DNA of 64,000 bases from NCBI GenBank assembly GCA_025766275.1, contig JAFKAC010000001.1, positions 2,666,001-2,730,000 on the forward strand, written 5' to 3'. How positions within the stretch are numbered: the first letter of the stretch is position 1; every line of letters starts with the position of its first letter. Shown in pieces: positions 10,557 through 22,565 of the stretch. Made by a program: the position numbers and the translations under genes. The stretch is from Lactarius indigo (lineage: Eukaryota; Basidiomycota; Agaricomycetes; Russulales; Russulaceae). The notes under the pieces are model-generated. The model searched no databases. It had not been told where the DNA came from and worked only from the letters and a program-made list of their open reading frames with translations.

Positions 10557-11315
10557 GGACGAGGCACTGGACGCGAGCCGGCCACTATGCGAAGCGGAAC
10601 GGACACCTCAGCAATTTTGACGACGATATGAATCTCTGACCACTCACGCCCTCGTGATCATCTCATCCTAGTTGTTTTTTTTTCTTACCGCGTCTTGCCC
10701 AATCACTTTATATTCCACGCATCACCGCAATCATTTTCCGTGATTTATGCCCACATTGCCTCGGCATAGAAACTGTACAACACCGGACAATGGTCTTTCC
10801 CCCCATTTCTTTTCACGCAGTTTTGTAATATGCTACGTGTGCGCGTCATCGTGCTGAAACAAAAACCAGCCCTCCATACAATATTTGGTAACAATGACCA
10901 CCTATCTCCTAATATGTGCGTCGAGTACGTGAGGTAAACCACTGGCAGCTCGGATATTGTAAGGTACTGTCACAGATCTCGCGGGAAGGGCCTCCCCTTA
11001 CATTCTTAGACTCGTGCCCGATCGATCTGGTCTTGGATAAAATTAGATCTGGTAACACGAGACGAAAGTAAGTTGAAGTAGAACATAATCGAAAATAAAC
11101 TATGATACGGATGCATCTCGAACATAATCGTTTTTACCTACTAACTTCCTTGTCAAGATGGGGACGCATGTGTTTCATCGACAGAAGGACGACTGGATAG
11201 CTCCGTCAAAGTTAAACGTTAAACTAATTGCATTTTGTACTACACTTTTGCAAAACGTTAGCGGGCGTCTACAATGAAGGACAGGATGGGGTGGATACGG
11301 TTGCGCAAGCTTGCG
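10557..11315. other. 3' flank of SCH9 copy 2
   Basis: Bases 10557-10640 are the former coding tail: they still match the last codons of copy 1, including the final DFDDDMNL-stop, but now lie beyond the new stop. The rest is non-coding flank resembling 5070-6060, with a T run near 10676, and leads to the 3' end of the AIM32-like gene. Confidence 0.75.
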
Positions 11316-12753
11316 CTACCAATCATTGAGCCTCTTGCAATCTGGCCGAGCTAGGTTGACACCACCTCGTAGTAAGGGGGGTAATATTTGTCCGCCGAGG
11401 ATGGTCGTGTGTACAATAGGCTCTACCTCGTGGGTCGACACGCGGCCGTACCATACACCAGCGCCTTGGGGCATGTATATCTGTACACACCCTATCTATC
11501 AGCACCGAACGGACTCCGCTCTGACCAAAGGAGAAAAGCCGCACGATAACATTGCCTGCGTACTTGTGTCCGCCGATGTGAGAAGTCTTGAGAACTAGCG
11601 CCCTTTTCGTGAGACCATTGTCGAGTTCCTGAAGCCTCCGGTTCAACTCGGCTTCCTTCTCATATCCGTCGGCAAAATCTTCTAGCGGGGGGCCGGTCGG
11701 GTCGTCCAGTTGTGTGTGAACGTCCCAGCCTTGGCGCTCCAGAGTTTCCGAGAAGGCTGAAAGGGGAAACACGTTTGGTGAGCGGTTCCTGTCAAATTGC
11801 CCACGAGGCGAAAAACAGAACTTTACCATACTCAAGCTTAGGCGCTACGACAGCGCATCGGGCGTCCCTCCTCCGATGGGAACCTGTTGGCCATTCCTAC
11901 GGTTCAGTCCAGGAGATAGATAGGAGACACGCGTGCACACACGTGTGCCGAGTGAGAAAGCGCTCACAGATTAGGATCACACAGGCATATGGGATAACCC
12001 AAGACTTCACTGCACTTGAACCGGATGAAGACCCCTGACGTGGGACACTAGGGTTAACGGAATTCCGCCACAGGTCGCGAGCTCCATCCAGGGAGCGAGG
12101 CACCTCGGCAACGACCTTGTAATCGGGAAAAATGAGGACGGTCTCATGGTCATAAGTGTTTTGATAGGGTGTCGTGACTGCCATTCAGAATGGACACGAC
12201 CTGTGTCTCAGAGTCTTTGAAGATGCCGGCGACGGGATTTGGCAGATGCAACGAGGTACTATTAGGTGTACCAGGTAGAGTGCCGGGGGTAGAAAAGCCG
12301 GTGAGTGTAGTGGGTGTGGCTCCCTCGATGGTGGCGAGGTAAGAGGCTAATGAGCCTTGTTCGCTGGTGATTGAACGCTTCCAGTCGGATTTACCAGTAG
12401 AAATAACAACCTTTTAAAGGAGTTATCGGATAACCAAAAATAGAATGGATATATTTGTGCCACGGACCTGTCTGCGGTAGGGCCTCACCGACCCTAACAT
12501 TTCGGAAGTCCTATCTATCATTGACGCTATCCTATGTGGATACTCTTCGTGTCCTGCATGTAGAACGTTCTCATTTAGCACGCAAAGGGAATAAAAGTAT
12601 TTTTTTTTACTTGCCATCCTCGCAGGGGTTGGGACAATTTCTGCAGTCAGCAAAGGATACGGGTACTCCAGCTGCTTCAAGGGCATCATGTGATTTCTCT
12701 GCATCGTCTGTTGGGTTGAGCAGGATTGCAGCCAGTTGTTTAAGACGGTTCAT
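11316..12753 (-). CDS. AIM32: AIM32-like ferredoxin/sucrase-type protein with an apparent frameshift
   Basis: Model complement(join(11316..11480,11545..11756,11827..11883,11968..12410,12468..12553,12615..12753)). The N-terminus has DCRNCPNPCEDGHEEYPHR, a Cys-rich cluster as expected for [2Fe-2S] binding. Further blocks are RRQ-VVISTGKSDW, ETVLIFPDYKVV, WVIPYACVILIC-SHRRRDARC, GWDVHTQLDD, KTSHIGGHKYAGNVI, VWYGRVSTHEVE and a final RPDCKRLNDW. This is the thioredoxin-like ferredoxin family that includes yeast Aim32, a mitochondrial redox protein. Exon 12410..11968 is one base too long: the frame shifts between LNGSHDTLSK and DHETVLIF near 12166-12172 (an extra T in CTTATG would explain it). The first intron uses a GC donor (gcaagt). 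It is convergent with SCH9 copy 2, and its 3' end is duplicated at about 6062-6250. Confidence 0.82.
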
Positions 12754-12873
12754 GGGGAAATGACGGGAAGTGAGGTGGACGTATGTAAAATTATATTTAT
12801 TAAAATAAGATCTGATAAGATGCCAAGAACGTCAAGCCCCGCCCGACCGCCTCGACCGCCTGACGGTCCGAGT

Positions 12874-15218
12874 TTATCCCCATTCGTCCGGAACGAAAGG
12901 TGTAACGAGGTCGTACACGTCTGCGTTACGCCCCCGTGGCGGCTTGGTGGATCGGCCCATGAGTCTACCGATCAACGCGCGCCCTCCTCTCCGTCGCACT
13001 TCTTCCTCCCCAGCCGCGGGTGTACTTTCATTTGGGTAAAATTGGTCCACCATCTTTGCGAGCCGTCGGACCCCACTGGATGTGTCGCTGAGAGCCCGCC
13101 TTGAATCGTCCAGAGCCGACGCCAAATACATGGCCATGCTGGGCATCGTTATTGGTAGTTTTGGTAATGGTGTTCTTGACGTTGCTGGGATGGTGTAATA
13201 TTTGGACACGTGCGATTCCGGGCCGTCACTAAGCAGGGTTGGCAAAGCCGATAAGTTATACGAATACGGGAGCACGTTCACGTCTCCGTTTGTATAACGG
13301 TGTTCGGGAGGTGACGGATAGTCGATAGTGAGGTATATAACCGTCCGCCAGTCAGGCGAGGCGCGGTGAACCTATCACAATCAGCATTGTCATTGTCATC
13401 GTAAGAATGGTGTACCTTGAAAAACTGGACCACTGTTCGCAACTTCAGCTCTCCTTTCGTAGCGGCTATAGCCTCGGTAGAGGGTTCAATTTGCGTGGCA
13501 CTCAATTTTGCCATTAGCTTCAAGAGTTGCCGCCAGCTCGGCGCTTGAACGTGCATTGGAGGGCATTTACCATAAGGAAGAGCAATGATGTTGGGCAAAG
13601 GATCTCGCATAATGAAAACGTCCATAGGAGGCATATGAAACCCAAAAGCTAAACCAAATAAGATGAGTACAGCATAGGTTTGATCGCCGATTTAATCAAT
13701 GCTTACAGACGCCATAGAGAAGCTCTGGTTCGACGAATTGGTTAGGAGTTACAAACGTCCGTGAAGCCCTAGGTGAAGCGGAAGGGGATTCTTCTAGGTC
13801 CTCATCCTCGGAAGGAGATAACGAAAGTGTCGGCGATCCTGGTCTGGGACTAGTTTCCTGCGCCGATGATGACGCTTGCTGAGGAGGTGCAGTTGTACTT
13901 GTCTGGTGCGGGACGGTGTGTTGTTCATCGGTGTATGTCGGTGTGAGTGATGCGTGCGAAACACGTCCCGTTGCGTCAGATTCGTGATGTGGTATTGCTT
14001 AGGGGAGAACGTTAATAAACCCAGAAATATTACACCATGTGTATACATACCTGTGTCCTTTACGATGTCGGCATAGCGAGGTAATTCACGGTCCTCCATC
14101 TGTTTGAAGTCCACATTGTGACTGGATAGAGTTGTCGGCGTGCTGCGACCGCTTTCGTATTCGGCTTCCAATTTCCGAGCATATGCCTCATCTTCTTTGA
14201 GCTGAACACCAGCTAACGACGCCAATGACGTAGAGCTGTCCACTCGTATTGGAGGTTGCTTTGGGCTGTACGGGTGTGTTCCCAACGGTCTTGTCGAAGA
14301 AGATGTGGGCAAGCGATCACTTTCTGTAGCGGTCGCCCGGTTAGGTTGTGGCTTTGGGCGCGGTGGATGTGCAAAATCGAGGAGTGACTCTTCTAGCGCG
14401 CGAGCAAGTTCCTCATCCTGGGAAAGAAGGGACTCCGCATAATCCCTCTCTGCATGTGCAGACAGCTTCAGCGCGAGCGCAAGCTCTTCGTCCTCGTCCA
14501 CGGTAGGTTGTTCAAGCGGTGAATCGGCGGGAGAATTTAGAGAAGGTAAGATTAACGAGGCCGCGTCGGTGTCTAGCGACGTCTTCTCACGAGGTGTCAC
14601 AGGGAACGGCAAATAATTAGGTGTCACGATAACTGAACTGGAGCGCGCAGCGTGTGGTTTCGGTGGCAACGTCGGAGGCGGCTGCCGGGGTCGTGCGTTG
14701 AAAGGTGGTGATGCACCTCGAGGTAACGGAGGAGGTGGCTGAGACTTGGACCGAGGCGGTGGCGGTGGGTGACAATGAGGAAGTGAAGGCATGAATGGTG
14801 GTGGCTTGGGCGGTAACATTGGGGACGTAGATGGTGATATTACTGGAGTCTTTGGTGGGAGAGGAGGTAATGCGGCTTGGTGCTGGGGTGGTAATAGTGG
14901 CGGCGGTGGAGGCGGCATCGGTGCCGGGAGGCCATGATAGGGTGAAGGGCTCACATAGTAGTATTCTGGTATGCCGCTGACTGGGGAGACAGTAGCAGAG
15001 ACTTTGCTCGTCTCGCTGCGTGCTCCGTGATCGGCCTGGGAAAATAGTAGGCCATCAACACCACTAGCAACTGAGATGGTCTGCCGATGTCTGTAGCCGG
15101 GGATCAGACTAGGTGGAATGGCCGCATCCCGCGGGAACGAAGGTTGCATAGGTCCTGGTGCCGTTGAGGCACGATTTTGCCTCGTATATACGTCACTTGG
15201 GTGCCGTTGATAGGCCAT
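12874..15218 (-). CDS. Proline-rich protein with ubiquitin-interacting motifs
   Basis: Model complement(join(12874..13371,13416..13648,13707..13997,14051..15218)), 729 residues, phases consistent. The N-terminal third is rich in polyproline (PMPPPPPPLLPPQ, CHPPPPPRSK, QPPPPLPRG), suited to SH3 or WW partners. Then come two good UIM helices, DEDEELALALKLS (about 242-254) and DEELARALEESL (about 268-279), and a third, weaker one (KEDEAYARKLEAEYE). A Ser/Pro/acidic linker leads to a well-structured C-terminal half with NQFVEPELLYGV, MPPMDVFIMRDPLPNIIALP, WRTVIYLTIDYP and a Lys/Arg-rich end. I recognise no named family; ubiquitin binding, perhaps in endocytic sorting, is an inference from the UIM-plus-polyproline pattern. 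The frame is open upstream to an ATG at 15293; 15218 is preferred only on appearance. Confidence 0.78.
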
Positions 15219-15774
15219 ACTAGAGAAGGCTGCGGATGAGGAGCGATCACAGGGTTCGTCCAACTGCCTTGAATTTGTCGTCGTCCAACGCAAACGGGGA
15301 TGGGAGTAGTTCGGGTTCAGGCTCAGGGGGTGGCTGCAGTGGGACCCCGCTGTGACTAGAGCATAATAAGGGAGAACGTTGCTTCAATGCGACAGGACCA
15401 GGGGGGGATTCACAGGCCTTGTCCACACTGGCCAATTTGCCCTTATTCGGCTTTCACAGCGCTCAACCCCAGGCGCTCATCCACGTGCAGAGGGCGCGGT
15501 CTGGTAACCCGTAAATGCGTTATGAAATGACCTCGAATAACTCTAGCATACAAAATGCAGGAAGGACAATGCGAAGTAGGTCGTGATGAAGAACTGGAGA
15601 GAACGTGGGAGATATGTTGGGGCTGATGATGATAGTAGAGAAGGCGCATAGCACAAATAAAACAGAATGCAACAGAGTGACTCGCCATGGTTAAAACGTA
15701 AAAGATGAAAATGCGCGATGTGTGTATGTGCGTTAAGTAATTTATGGCATCCAGATACCACGACTGGTAATGAA
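15219..15774. other. Intergenic region, UIM gene 5' side / RIM15 3' side
   Basis: About 560 bases between two minus-strand genes. An open frame at 15247-15435 (reverse, MASVDKACES...) could be a 5' exon of the UIM gene, but no donor/acceptor pair gives a consistent phase. The remainder is RIM15 3' flank without coding signal. Confidence 0.5.
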
Positions 15775-18700
15775 TCATCGGGTGGTGATCGCTTTCGCCT
15801 TACCAAGGATGGAAGCGTGGGCGGTAGATGTTTTAAACCCCAGCTCACGCATAGCAGCTAGCAGATCGGCCTTTTGCAGCGGCTTCGAGAGCGACGCGGC
15901 GAAGAGTGTACTCGCCTCGCCCATGTCGGCACCACTGTAAGCGCTGACGGCTATGATGGGCGTGCTCGTATTTTTGTTATTGGTACTTTTGATATACCGC
16001 GCGGCGCTCTCACCATCGACTGCGGATATCGTGTCAGGCGACTCCTGCAACTCACCCTAAGCGATATGCATACTCACCGACCGGCATATGAAGGTCCATC
16101 AAGATGCAATCAAATTCTATGGCATTCCGGTTAGTGCGAATTGGAAGAAAGTGTATTCAAACACCCAACTGATGTCACCCATCGCAACGCCAATCGCTTC
16201 AGAACCGTCCGCGACAACCACACACCGGCAGCCAAGTCGGCTGAGAAGAGTCTCGATGATCTTTGCCGTGATAGGGTTATCTTCTGCGAGCAGACAAGTC
16301 ACGGCGCGATCACTTGGGTCAGGGCCTCTCTTGAGATCGATAGAGGCCACTGAGGACGGAGACGTATTGACTTCAAAATGACTAGACGCGTGTCCGATGG
16401 AGGCGGGCCACGCGTCAGACGAGCCATCGCCCATACTTGATGAAACGGATGCAGTACGTAGGCGACTAGGCATAGAGTTCCGGCGACTAAGATCGGCATC
16501 GATGTGACTCTGTTTGAATCGCTCAACAGCGCCAAATTCGGACGGTTTGCGGAGATGACTAGCAACACTACCAGGAGTGGATGGTGGAACACTGCCGCGA
16601 GAAGGTGACGATGCGATAGAAGAGGTGGACGTAGCAGGGGATGGAGGATTCGTCATTGCCGATTTTCCATCGAACGAAGTAACTACGCTTGATGGTACTT
16701 TCTTCTTCGTTGACATGCTGCGTTTCCGAGTGTGTACCCCCCCAGATTCGGAAAGTGTATGTGTGATTGGTGCCATCTGGTCTGTCCGCAATTTCCGTAT
16801 CACATCATCGTTAGCCTGTTTGAGCACCGGTAGGTTTTTGAAGCTGAAGGCACCAAATTCATCGTCGGCGGGTGTGGACGCGTCACGCCCTCCTCGTGGC
16901 ACTGAAATAGCCTCGGAATGTGGGATATCGATACCAACGGTATTATGCTGCAGGGAACAGTGTGATGTGGGTACGGGCTGATCATCTTCAAAGAGCTGAA
17001 GGATTGCACCACGCGGGTCAAAGTAGTCAGTCGATTCGGGGTCAGTCACTTGAGGGATAAACGCAGCCTCGGTCGTCGTGACCTTATCCCATTCGATTCC
17101 AGTAAACCATGGGTGCGCTTTGACCTCCTCAGCCCCATTGGTCCCGAGACGTCGGATAGGGTCCACACACAACAGTCTTTCCATGAGGTCCCGTGCTTCG
17201 AGTGAGTAGTCAATATACTCTTCCAACCACTCAATTCGTCTGGAAAGGATATTCTCGAAGACTCTCTCAGGGGTTTCGTCGTGGAAGGGAGGAGCGCCAT
17301 AGAGGAACTCGTATGTGATGACCCCGAGCGCCCACTGTCGGTTCCTGTCAGCCGCAACCCAACCGCATGCTTTAAAAAAAAAAAACCTACCCAATCGACA
17401 GCGGCATCGTCACCGCGAAGACCAAGGATTGTTTCTGGAGCTAGGTAATCTGGCGTTCCAACAAACTTCTGTTCGCCGGGGGGTGTGCCGCTTCCAGGTG
17501 AAGAATGTGAACGCAGATCGGTCGTCAATTCGGTAGCGAACGATTGCAGTGGGCTATCGTTCATCTGACTACCAGCTCGGCGCGCGAAGAAGTTAGGGAA
17601 TGTGTCAGATCCGCTGGACTCACTGACATCGTCTGTGGAGGATAGAAATGAATTCGTTCTTTGGCGGTACACCGGAGCCGGTTGTTGATTGAAGTACGAA
17701 CCTCCACCAATGAGGTCGGTGGGAATTAGAGGAGAGGACAAGTACGCTGAGTCCATGGATGGTGGGCGAGAGTGCGGGCTGTAACGAGTTCGTGCTGCGC
17801 GTCCACCCCGCTCCAATGGTATGAGTTGAGCTTCACGGGTTTGGCGTCCGAGGAGACCAATTCTGCTCAAACCGAAGTCGGTAAGTTTGAGATGACCATG
17901 TTGGTCGATAAGAAGGTTATCTGGTTTCAGATCACTGTTATTGGGACGAATAAGCTAAACGAACTCGACGAAGGTTGTGTTAGCGCACCGATGAATAATG
18001 CCTCTCTGATGCAGATAATCCAAGCCAAGAACGACTTCGGCAACGTAGTTCTTCGCCCACTCCTCTGGAAGGGCGCCCAAGGACTTGATAAGCGCCGCAC
18101 AGTCACCACCATTAAGGTATTCCATGACCAGGTACAAGTTTTCTTTGCTCTGGAACGTGAAAAACAGCTTCGCAACGAATGGGGACTCCGCTTGTTTCAT
18201 CAAAATCATACGCTCGGCCTTCACGTTGGTAATCTGATTCTTCGCTATCATGTCCGCCTTTTTCAGTACTTTGATGGCATAATAATCCCCAGTGGCTTTC
18301 TTTTTGGCCAAGAAAACCGAGCCGAATGCACCTTTACTGATAGGTTTGATGATCTCGAAATCTTTGATCGATGTCGGCGTTGTGCGCGAGAGGGGAGTAG
18401 CAGAAGGAAGACGAGGCGATATCGGTCCCCCAGATATGGGCTGAATCACCGGGCTGAGGATCGGATTAATGGTTGAGTGGCGGCGATGCGAGCGACGAGA
18501 ACCCGGAAGCTCGAGTGGTGAGTTCAAAGGAGAACTCTGTTGGGAAGCTTCCAGATTCTGGACTGACTTTCGGGGACGCACAGTTTTTGTGACACTGTCG
18601 TTCAGATCCATATGCGGTGGATTGCAATCGTCCGGGGAATCGGATGCAACGATCGGAGCAGCCAACGCCAAGGGAGACGACACAGAGGACGGCGTAGACG

Positions 18701-21596
18701 AACGCGTCTGCAACGATATTCCTTGCCATGCGTACGTCACAGGAGGAGGTAGGGGTTGGGGGGCGGGCGATATGAGAGGGAATGTCTTGTCTGTCGTTGA
18801 GACAGCAGGAATAGGTGGAGTGGAAGCCAAAGGAGTTGGGTCCGGGGAGGCGGCGCTTCCACCTCCACCGTAAGCATACTCAGATGTGGTACTGGATCGG
18901 TCGTCCTCTGCCTGCAGATCCTCCTCGTAACACTCTGCGCTTTCATCAGCTGGTCCTTCCTCTTCCTCGTCTTCATCATCGGCCGCTTCCAAGGCCAACG
19001 CAACGCGCTCCTCCCACTCTTGTCGTACCTTCTCAGAATAACGGATAGTGTTCTGAAGGCGTACGACTGTATCGATCTTCTGACGCATCACTCGTTCAGC
19101 ATCCTGTACTAGTTGTCCGAGCCCGTTATCTGATGCGGTTGGTTTCAACCAATTACGGATTTGCGTGATCTTCCTCTCGGAACCGGGTGATAAAAGGCGC
19201 TGCCGCTCAATCGGCTCTTTGGATTCGTCCTCCTTCAACGCAGGGACTGAGATCTCGAGTGCAACTTGTAGCGTATCATCGAGTTGCTCGAGCAAACGGC
19301 GTTGCATCTTCTTGACACCAAAACGCTGCATCTTATTGATGCGGAAAAGCTGTAAAGGTGATGAAGAAATAGGGGAACTAGATGGTGAGAGAATGGGGAG
19401 TCCGCGGTACTCAGGATTTGTTACGGGGGACGAACGATCCAAAGCAGTGGAGATGTCGCGTATTGTGTTACGCAGTTCCGATATTGACTCGTTGCACTCG
19501 CCAATCTCTGCCTCCAAGCGGTGAGTTTCACTACAGGTCTCGTTATGCTTCTCAAAGTACCACTGCGGGACGCTATTCTCGCAGATGCGACATAAAATCG
19601 GCGTAACATTGATGGGCCGTGCAAAAGGTAAAGGTGTTGAGGGCTCCTCGACCTTATCCTCAGCTGAGCGCTCTACGGGACCAGGAACACTTGAGGTCGG
19701 AGGTTGTGTATAAGCATCTTCCTCAACGTGAATGGAGGGCTGCAAGTACTCGGGAGATCCACAGGGCTTGATCACCCACATCGTATGCGAAAGTGTTCCC
19801 TCTTCCCTGTCAGTCATGATCATACCCTTCCCTTCCATGGATTGGTAGAGCGCGCTATTTGGATCGTCTCGTTCGTCGAGAGGGTCTACCCGAAGATAAA
19901 ACCGAACCTCAACAGTGTGTGAGTCGTCCTCTCGCAACGTCTGCGTTGCAACCTGAAATACAGACGCGTCCTGAGGGGCAAGAAGCCTAGATATTCGCGT
20001 GCGTTGTAGCTCGTCAGGGTCCGTGCTAAGTACTGTTAGGCGCAAATACGACTAATAAGTGTTCAAGACGTACCCGACAACAACCTCCCATGCGTAGTTG
20101 AGCCACATGATATGGTCCCCGTCCAAGTTGAGCTCCATGACAATATTACGATTTTGGGCCGTCTCGGCTTGTAATCGCAATCGCTCTGTCGCCAACACTC
20201 GCGCCGACTCAGCTGTGTCTAAGGTTTTCGGCAATGCCTTCGATGGTTCAGGCGGCGCCAGGGACAAAGGTTGAATTTCATCTCGTGGCCGCTTGCCTTG
20301 ACTTGTTGGCCGGGATAGACGTAAACGGGGATCTTCTTCGGGGGCTAGCCGAGGTGTTGGGGCAGGCGGAGGGATGTGGTCGTCAGCCGGTTTCATCACG
20401 AAGAGGAGTGCTTCGTCTTGCTCGTCATCGTTGTCATCAAAATTCCAAAATTGCTTCTCCGCTTCCCACCATTCGACCACGCGACTAAGGCTAGCAACTG
20501 CGAGGAGGACCTGTACATACCAGTTCCGACCATGCCAATCTGGGTGGTCGTCCCACGCTTTACCAATCATTTGCACCCTCTGTACGAAGGCCTCGACACT
20601 CTTGGGCTGCGATGTGAGCTGAGCAACAGTCATATCAATGACGTCGGTCGCAACCGCTATGAGTTCATAGAGATTGGTCATGATAGGATCAACAGGGTTG
20701 TCAATAAGGATGCGGGAAGAACGGCGGTTGTTCGCTGAAGCAGGATTGGAAAGAGACTCGGAGAAACTGGAATGATTGTTCGGGGGAAGAGGGGAGCGAG
20801 AGCGAGAGGTAGAACGGGAACTATGGCCAGAACGGGTGGGACGTATGGGAATGTGGATAGAACGCGATAGGCGGCGAGAAGCAATACCACCAGATGACCA
20901 GGAAGTATCCGCAGCGGCGCCTTGTTTGCGCGGGCTGGTGGTCGCTTCACCCGCTTGGGAAGATCCGGCCGCAGTGTTTGGTACGGACGCAGGCGAAGGA
21001 CCCGGAACCTTGTCCCAAGAAATAGTAGCCTGTCTGCGGATAAGACCAGGACTAGAGGAAGATAGTGAGGCTGCAAGAAGTCCGGGAGAAGAAGAGGAAT
21101 GAGTTAGAGTTGGCGGGCTGCGACTGGTGCCGTCGGACGCACGGTGTCGACTATGATTTCCCTCTAGCTCGGCCACATAACCGCCGTCTGAGCTGGCGTC
21201 ATCCGAGAGAAAGGCTGAAGTCTTTGGCTCTGGCTGGCGGAGGACAAATGCCTCACGAAGTGGGTCAGGATCGGGGGATTGTTGGTCACGTTCGCGCTCC
21301 CGCTCTCGTTGCTCTCGTTCAAGCTCCCGCTCGAGCTCACCCTCGCGGAGCCTCTCTTCAAAAAAGGAGGTAATAGAGTTTGTCACACGTTGTAGCTCTT
21401 TGTCGCATTCCTGTTTAGCGGCCTTGAGGCGCCTGGTTACGTGTCGGCGGACAAAAGGCATGGAGACGGTATTCGATCCGGAGCCATGAGCACTACTAGA
21501 GCTGACGGAAGGGGCGACTACGGGTGGAAGCGCATGCTCGGGGGAGAAAACGAGTGGGCTTGGGGGCTGGCGACGGGGAGGGAGAGGCTCGGACAT
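15775..21596 (-). CDS. RIM15: Rim15/Greatwall-type protein kinase with PAS-like and response-regulator domains
   Basis: Model complement(join(15775..16019,16078..16116,16170..17334,17391..17934,17989..20025,20074..21596)), 1850 residues. Order: Ser-rich N-terminus; PAS-like region (NIVMELNLDGDHIMWLNYAW, about 480-590); C2HC-type knuckle CRICENSVPQWYFEKHNETC (about 652-671); AGC kinase from about 1070 with SKGAFGSVFLAKK, HRDLKPDN, DFGLSR, a roughly 110-residue insertion, then KFVGTPDYLAPE; C-terminal receiver domain with AEDNPITAK, phospho-acceptor Asp in CILMDLHMP, VSAYSG and SKPLQK. This is the Rim15/Cek1/Ppk18 design: entry into quiescence through endosulfine phosphorylation, held down by TORC1-Sch9 and PKA in yeast. 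The start is placed at 21596 (MSEPLPPRR); an in-frame ATG at 21716 is possible. It shares a 236-base divergent promoter region with bS18m. Confidence 0.94.
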
Positions 21597-21832
21597 GAGC
21601 GACGAGGGGTCGCACGCCCCAAGGAAAAGTGAGGAGAGAACAGAGTGGAGGACGGGGAGGGGGTTGAAAGTAGAAGATGATGAAGGAGAGAAGAAAGAAA
21701 AGGGAGAGATGGTCAAGCAAAGGCGAGGGAGCTGGAGGAGATCATTAGATGACCTGAGCTGACATGAGCCTCAGCCGACCGCACTCAGGGTCAGCCTGTC
21801 CCGGGTCCTTCAAGTTCCCTCCGCGGCTCTAC

Positions 21833-22565
21833 ATGTTACATCTCCCAATTCGTGGGCTCCGTATACGCCCTGCCCTATTTTCAAAGCCTGCAGTTCTACA
21901 ATCTGCTTCGTATGTTATTACCCGCAGAAGCCGCGATGTAGCCAAGTCCTACGAGTTCACCCGTGATGACGCAGACACTACCGACGCTGTCACCGACAAT
22001 AGCAACAACGGTATGGATCAAATCACCAACATCCTCGACAATGTGGCCATGTCGGAGTCGCCTCAGTCCAATACCTTCAGTAGTGAGTCGCTTCTCGTCT
22101 CCACGCCTCCACTCATCTTTCTTCGTCACGTCACGTCCATAGCTGGTACAAAATATGAACGTGCTCGCAGGGGAAGGCTCTCCGCAGGCCAATACGTACG
22201 TTACCGATATGTGGATGCCCATTACTATCCTCATCTAGAAACAGTTTTTGAAACCTACGGACCTTCTGCCTCGCGAAGACCCTTTTCGGCGCAAACGCGC
22301 CCTACTCGGTCCAGGCGCTGCCGAGTCTCGTCGGGGCGATTGGTTCCACCAGCTAGATATCGACCCCCTGGACGAAGCCACGAATCCCCGACTGTTATCT
22401 TACTTCGTAACTGACATGGGAAAGATGAAAAGTCGCGCCGAAACCAAGTTGACATGGCGCAATCAGCGGCGTCTGACCAAAGCAGTACGCAGGGCGAAGA
22501 TGATGGGTGTCATGCCTATTCTCAACAAGCGTGTAACTTCGTACCATAGAGATACCGCACTCTAG
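21833..22565 (+). CDS. Mitochondrial small-subunit ribosomal protein bS18m
   Basis: Model join(21833..22082,22143..22195,22239..22565), 209 residues. The N-terminus (MLHLPIRGLRIRPALFS...) is basic and hydrophobic without acidic residues, as in a mitochondrial import signal, and supports this ATG over 21764. The C-terminal exon carries FKPTDLLPRED-like and LDPLDEATNP-type blocks and the S18 core LLSYFVTDMGK, LTWRNQRRLTKAVRRAKMMG and VMPILNKR. bS18 binds 16S-type rRNA on the platform of the small subunit. Exon 2 (53 bases) was chosen because both splice sites are strong and in phase; its sequence is less conserved, so that boundary is the weakest part of the model. Confidence 0.85.

Larger units (their letters stand above)
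8422..11480. repeat. Segmental duplication, unit 2
   Basis: This is the counterpart of unit 1: SCH9 copy 2, its 3' flank and the start of the convergent AIM32-like gene. It has coding deletions (near 9540, 10470 and 10556) and a shorter flank. The AIM32 gene continues intact past the end of the shared block, so unit 2 holds the original right-hand junction. Confidence 0.85.

Noticed and set aside
15247..15435. 5' exon of the UIM gene
   Set aside because: Open frame exists, but no donor/acceptor pair joins it to the main exon in phase.
21597..21716. Extra 40 N-terminal residues of RIM15 from the ATG at 21716
   Set aside because: Ser/Phe/Leu-rich leader-like sequence; the ATG at 21596 begins a more typical N-terminus. 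Left open as an alternative start.
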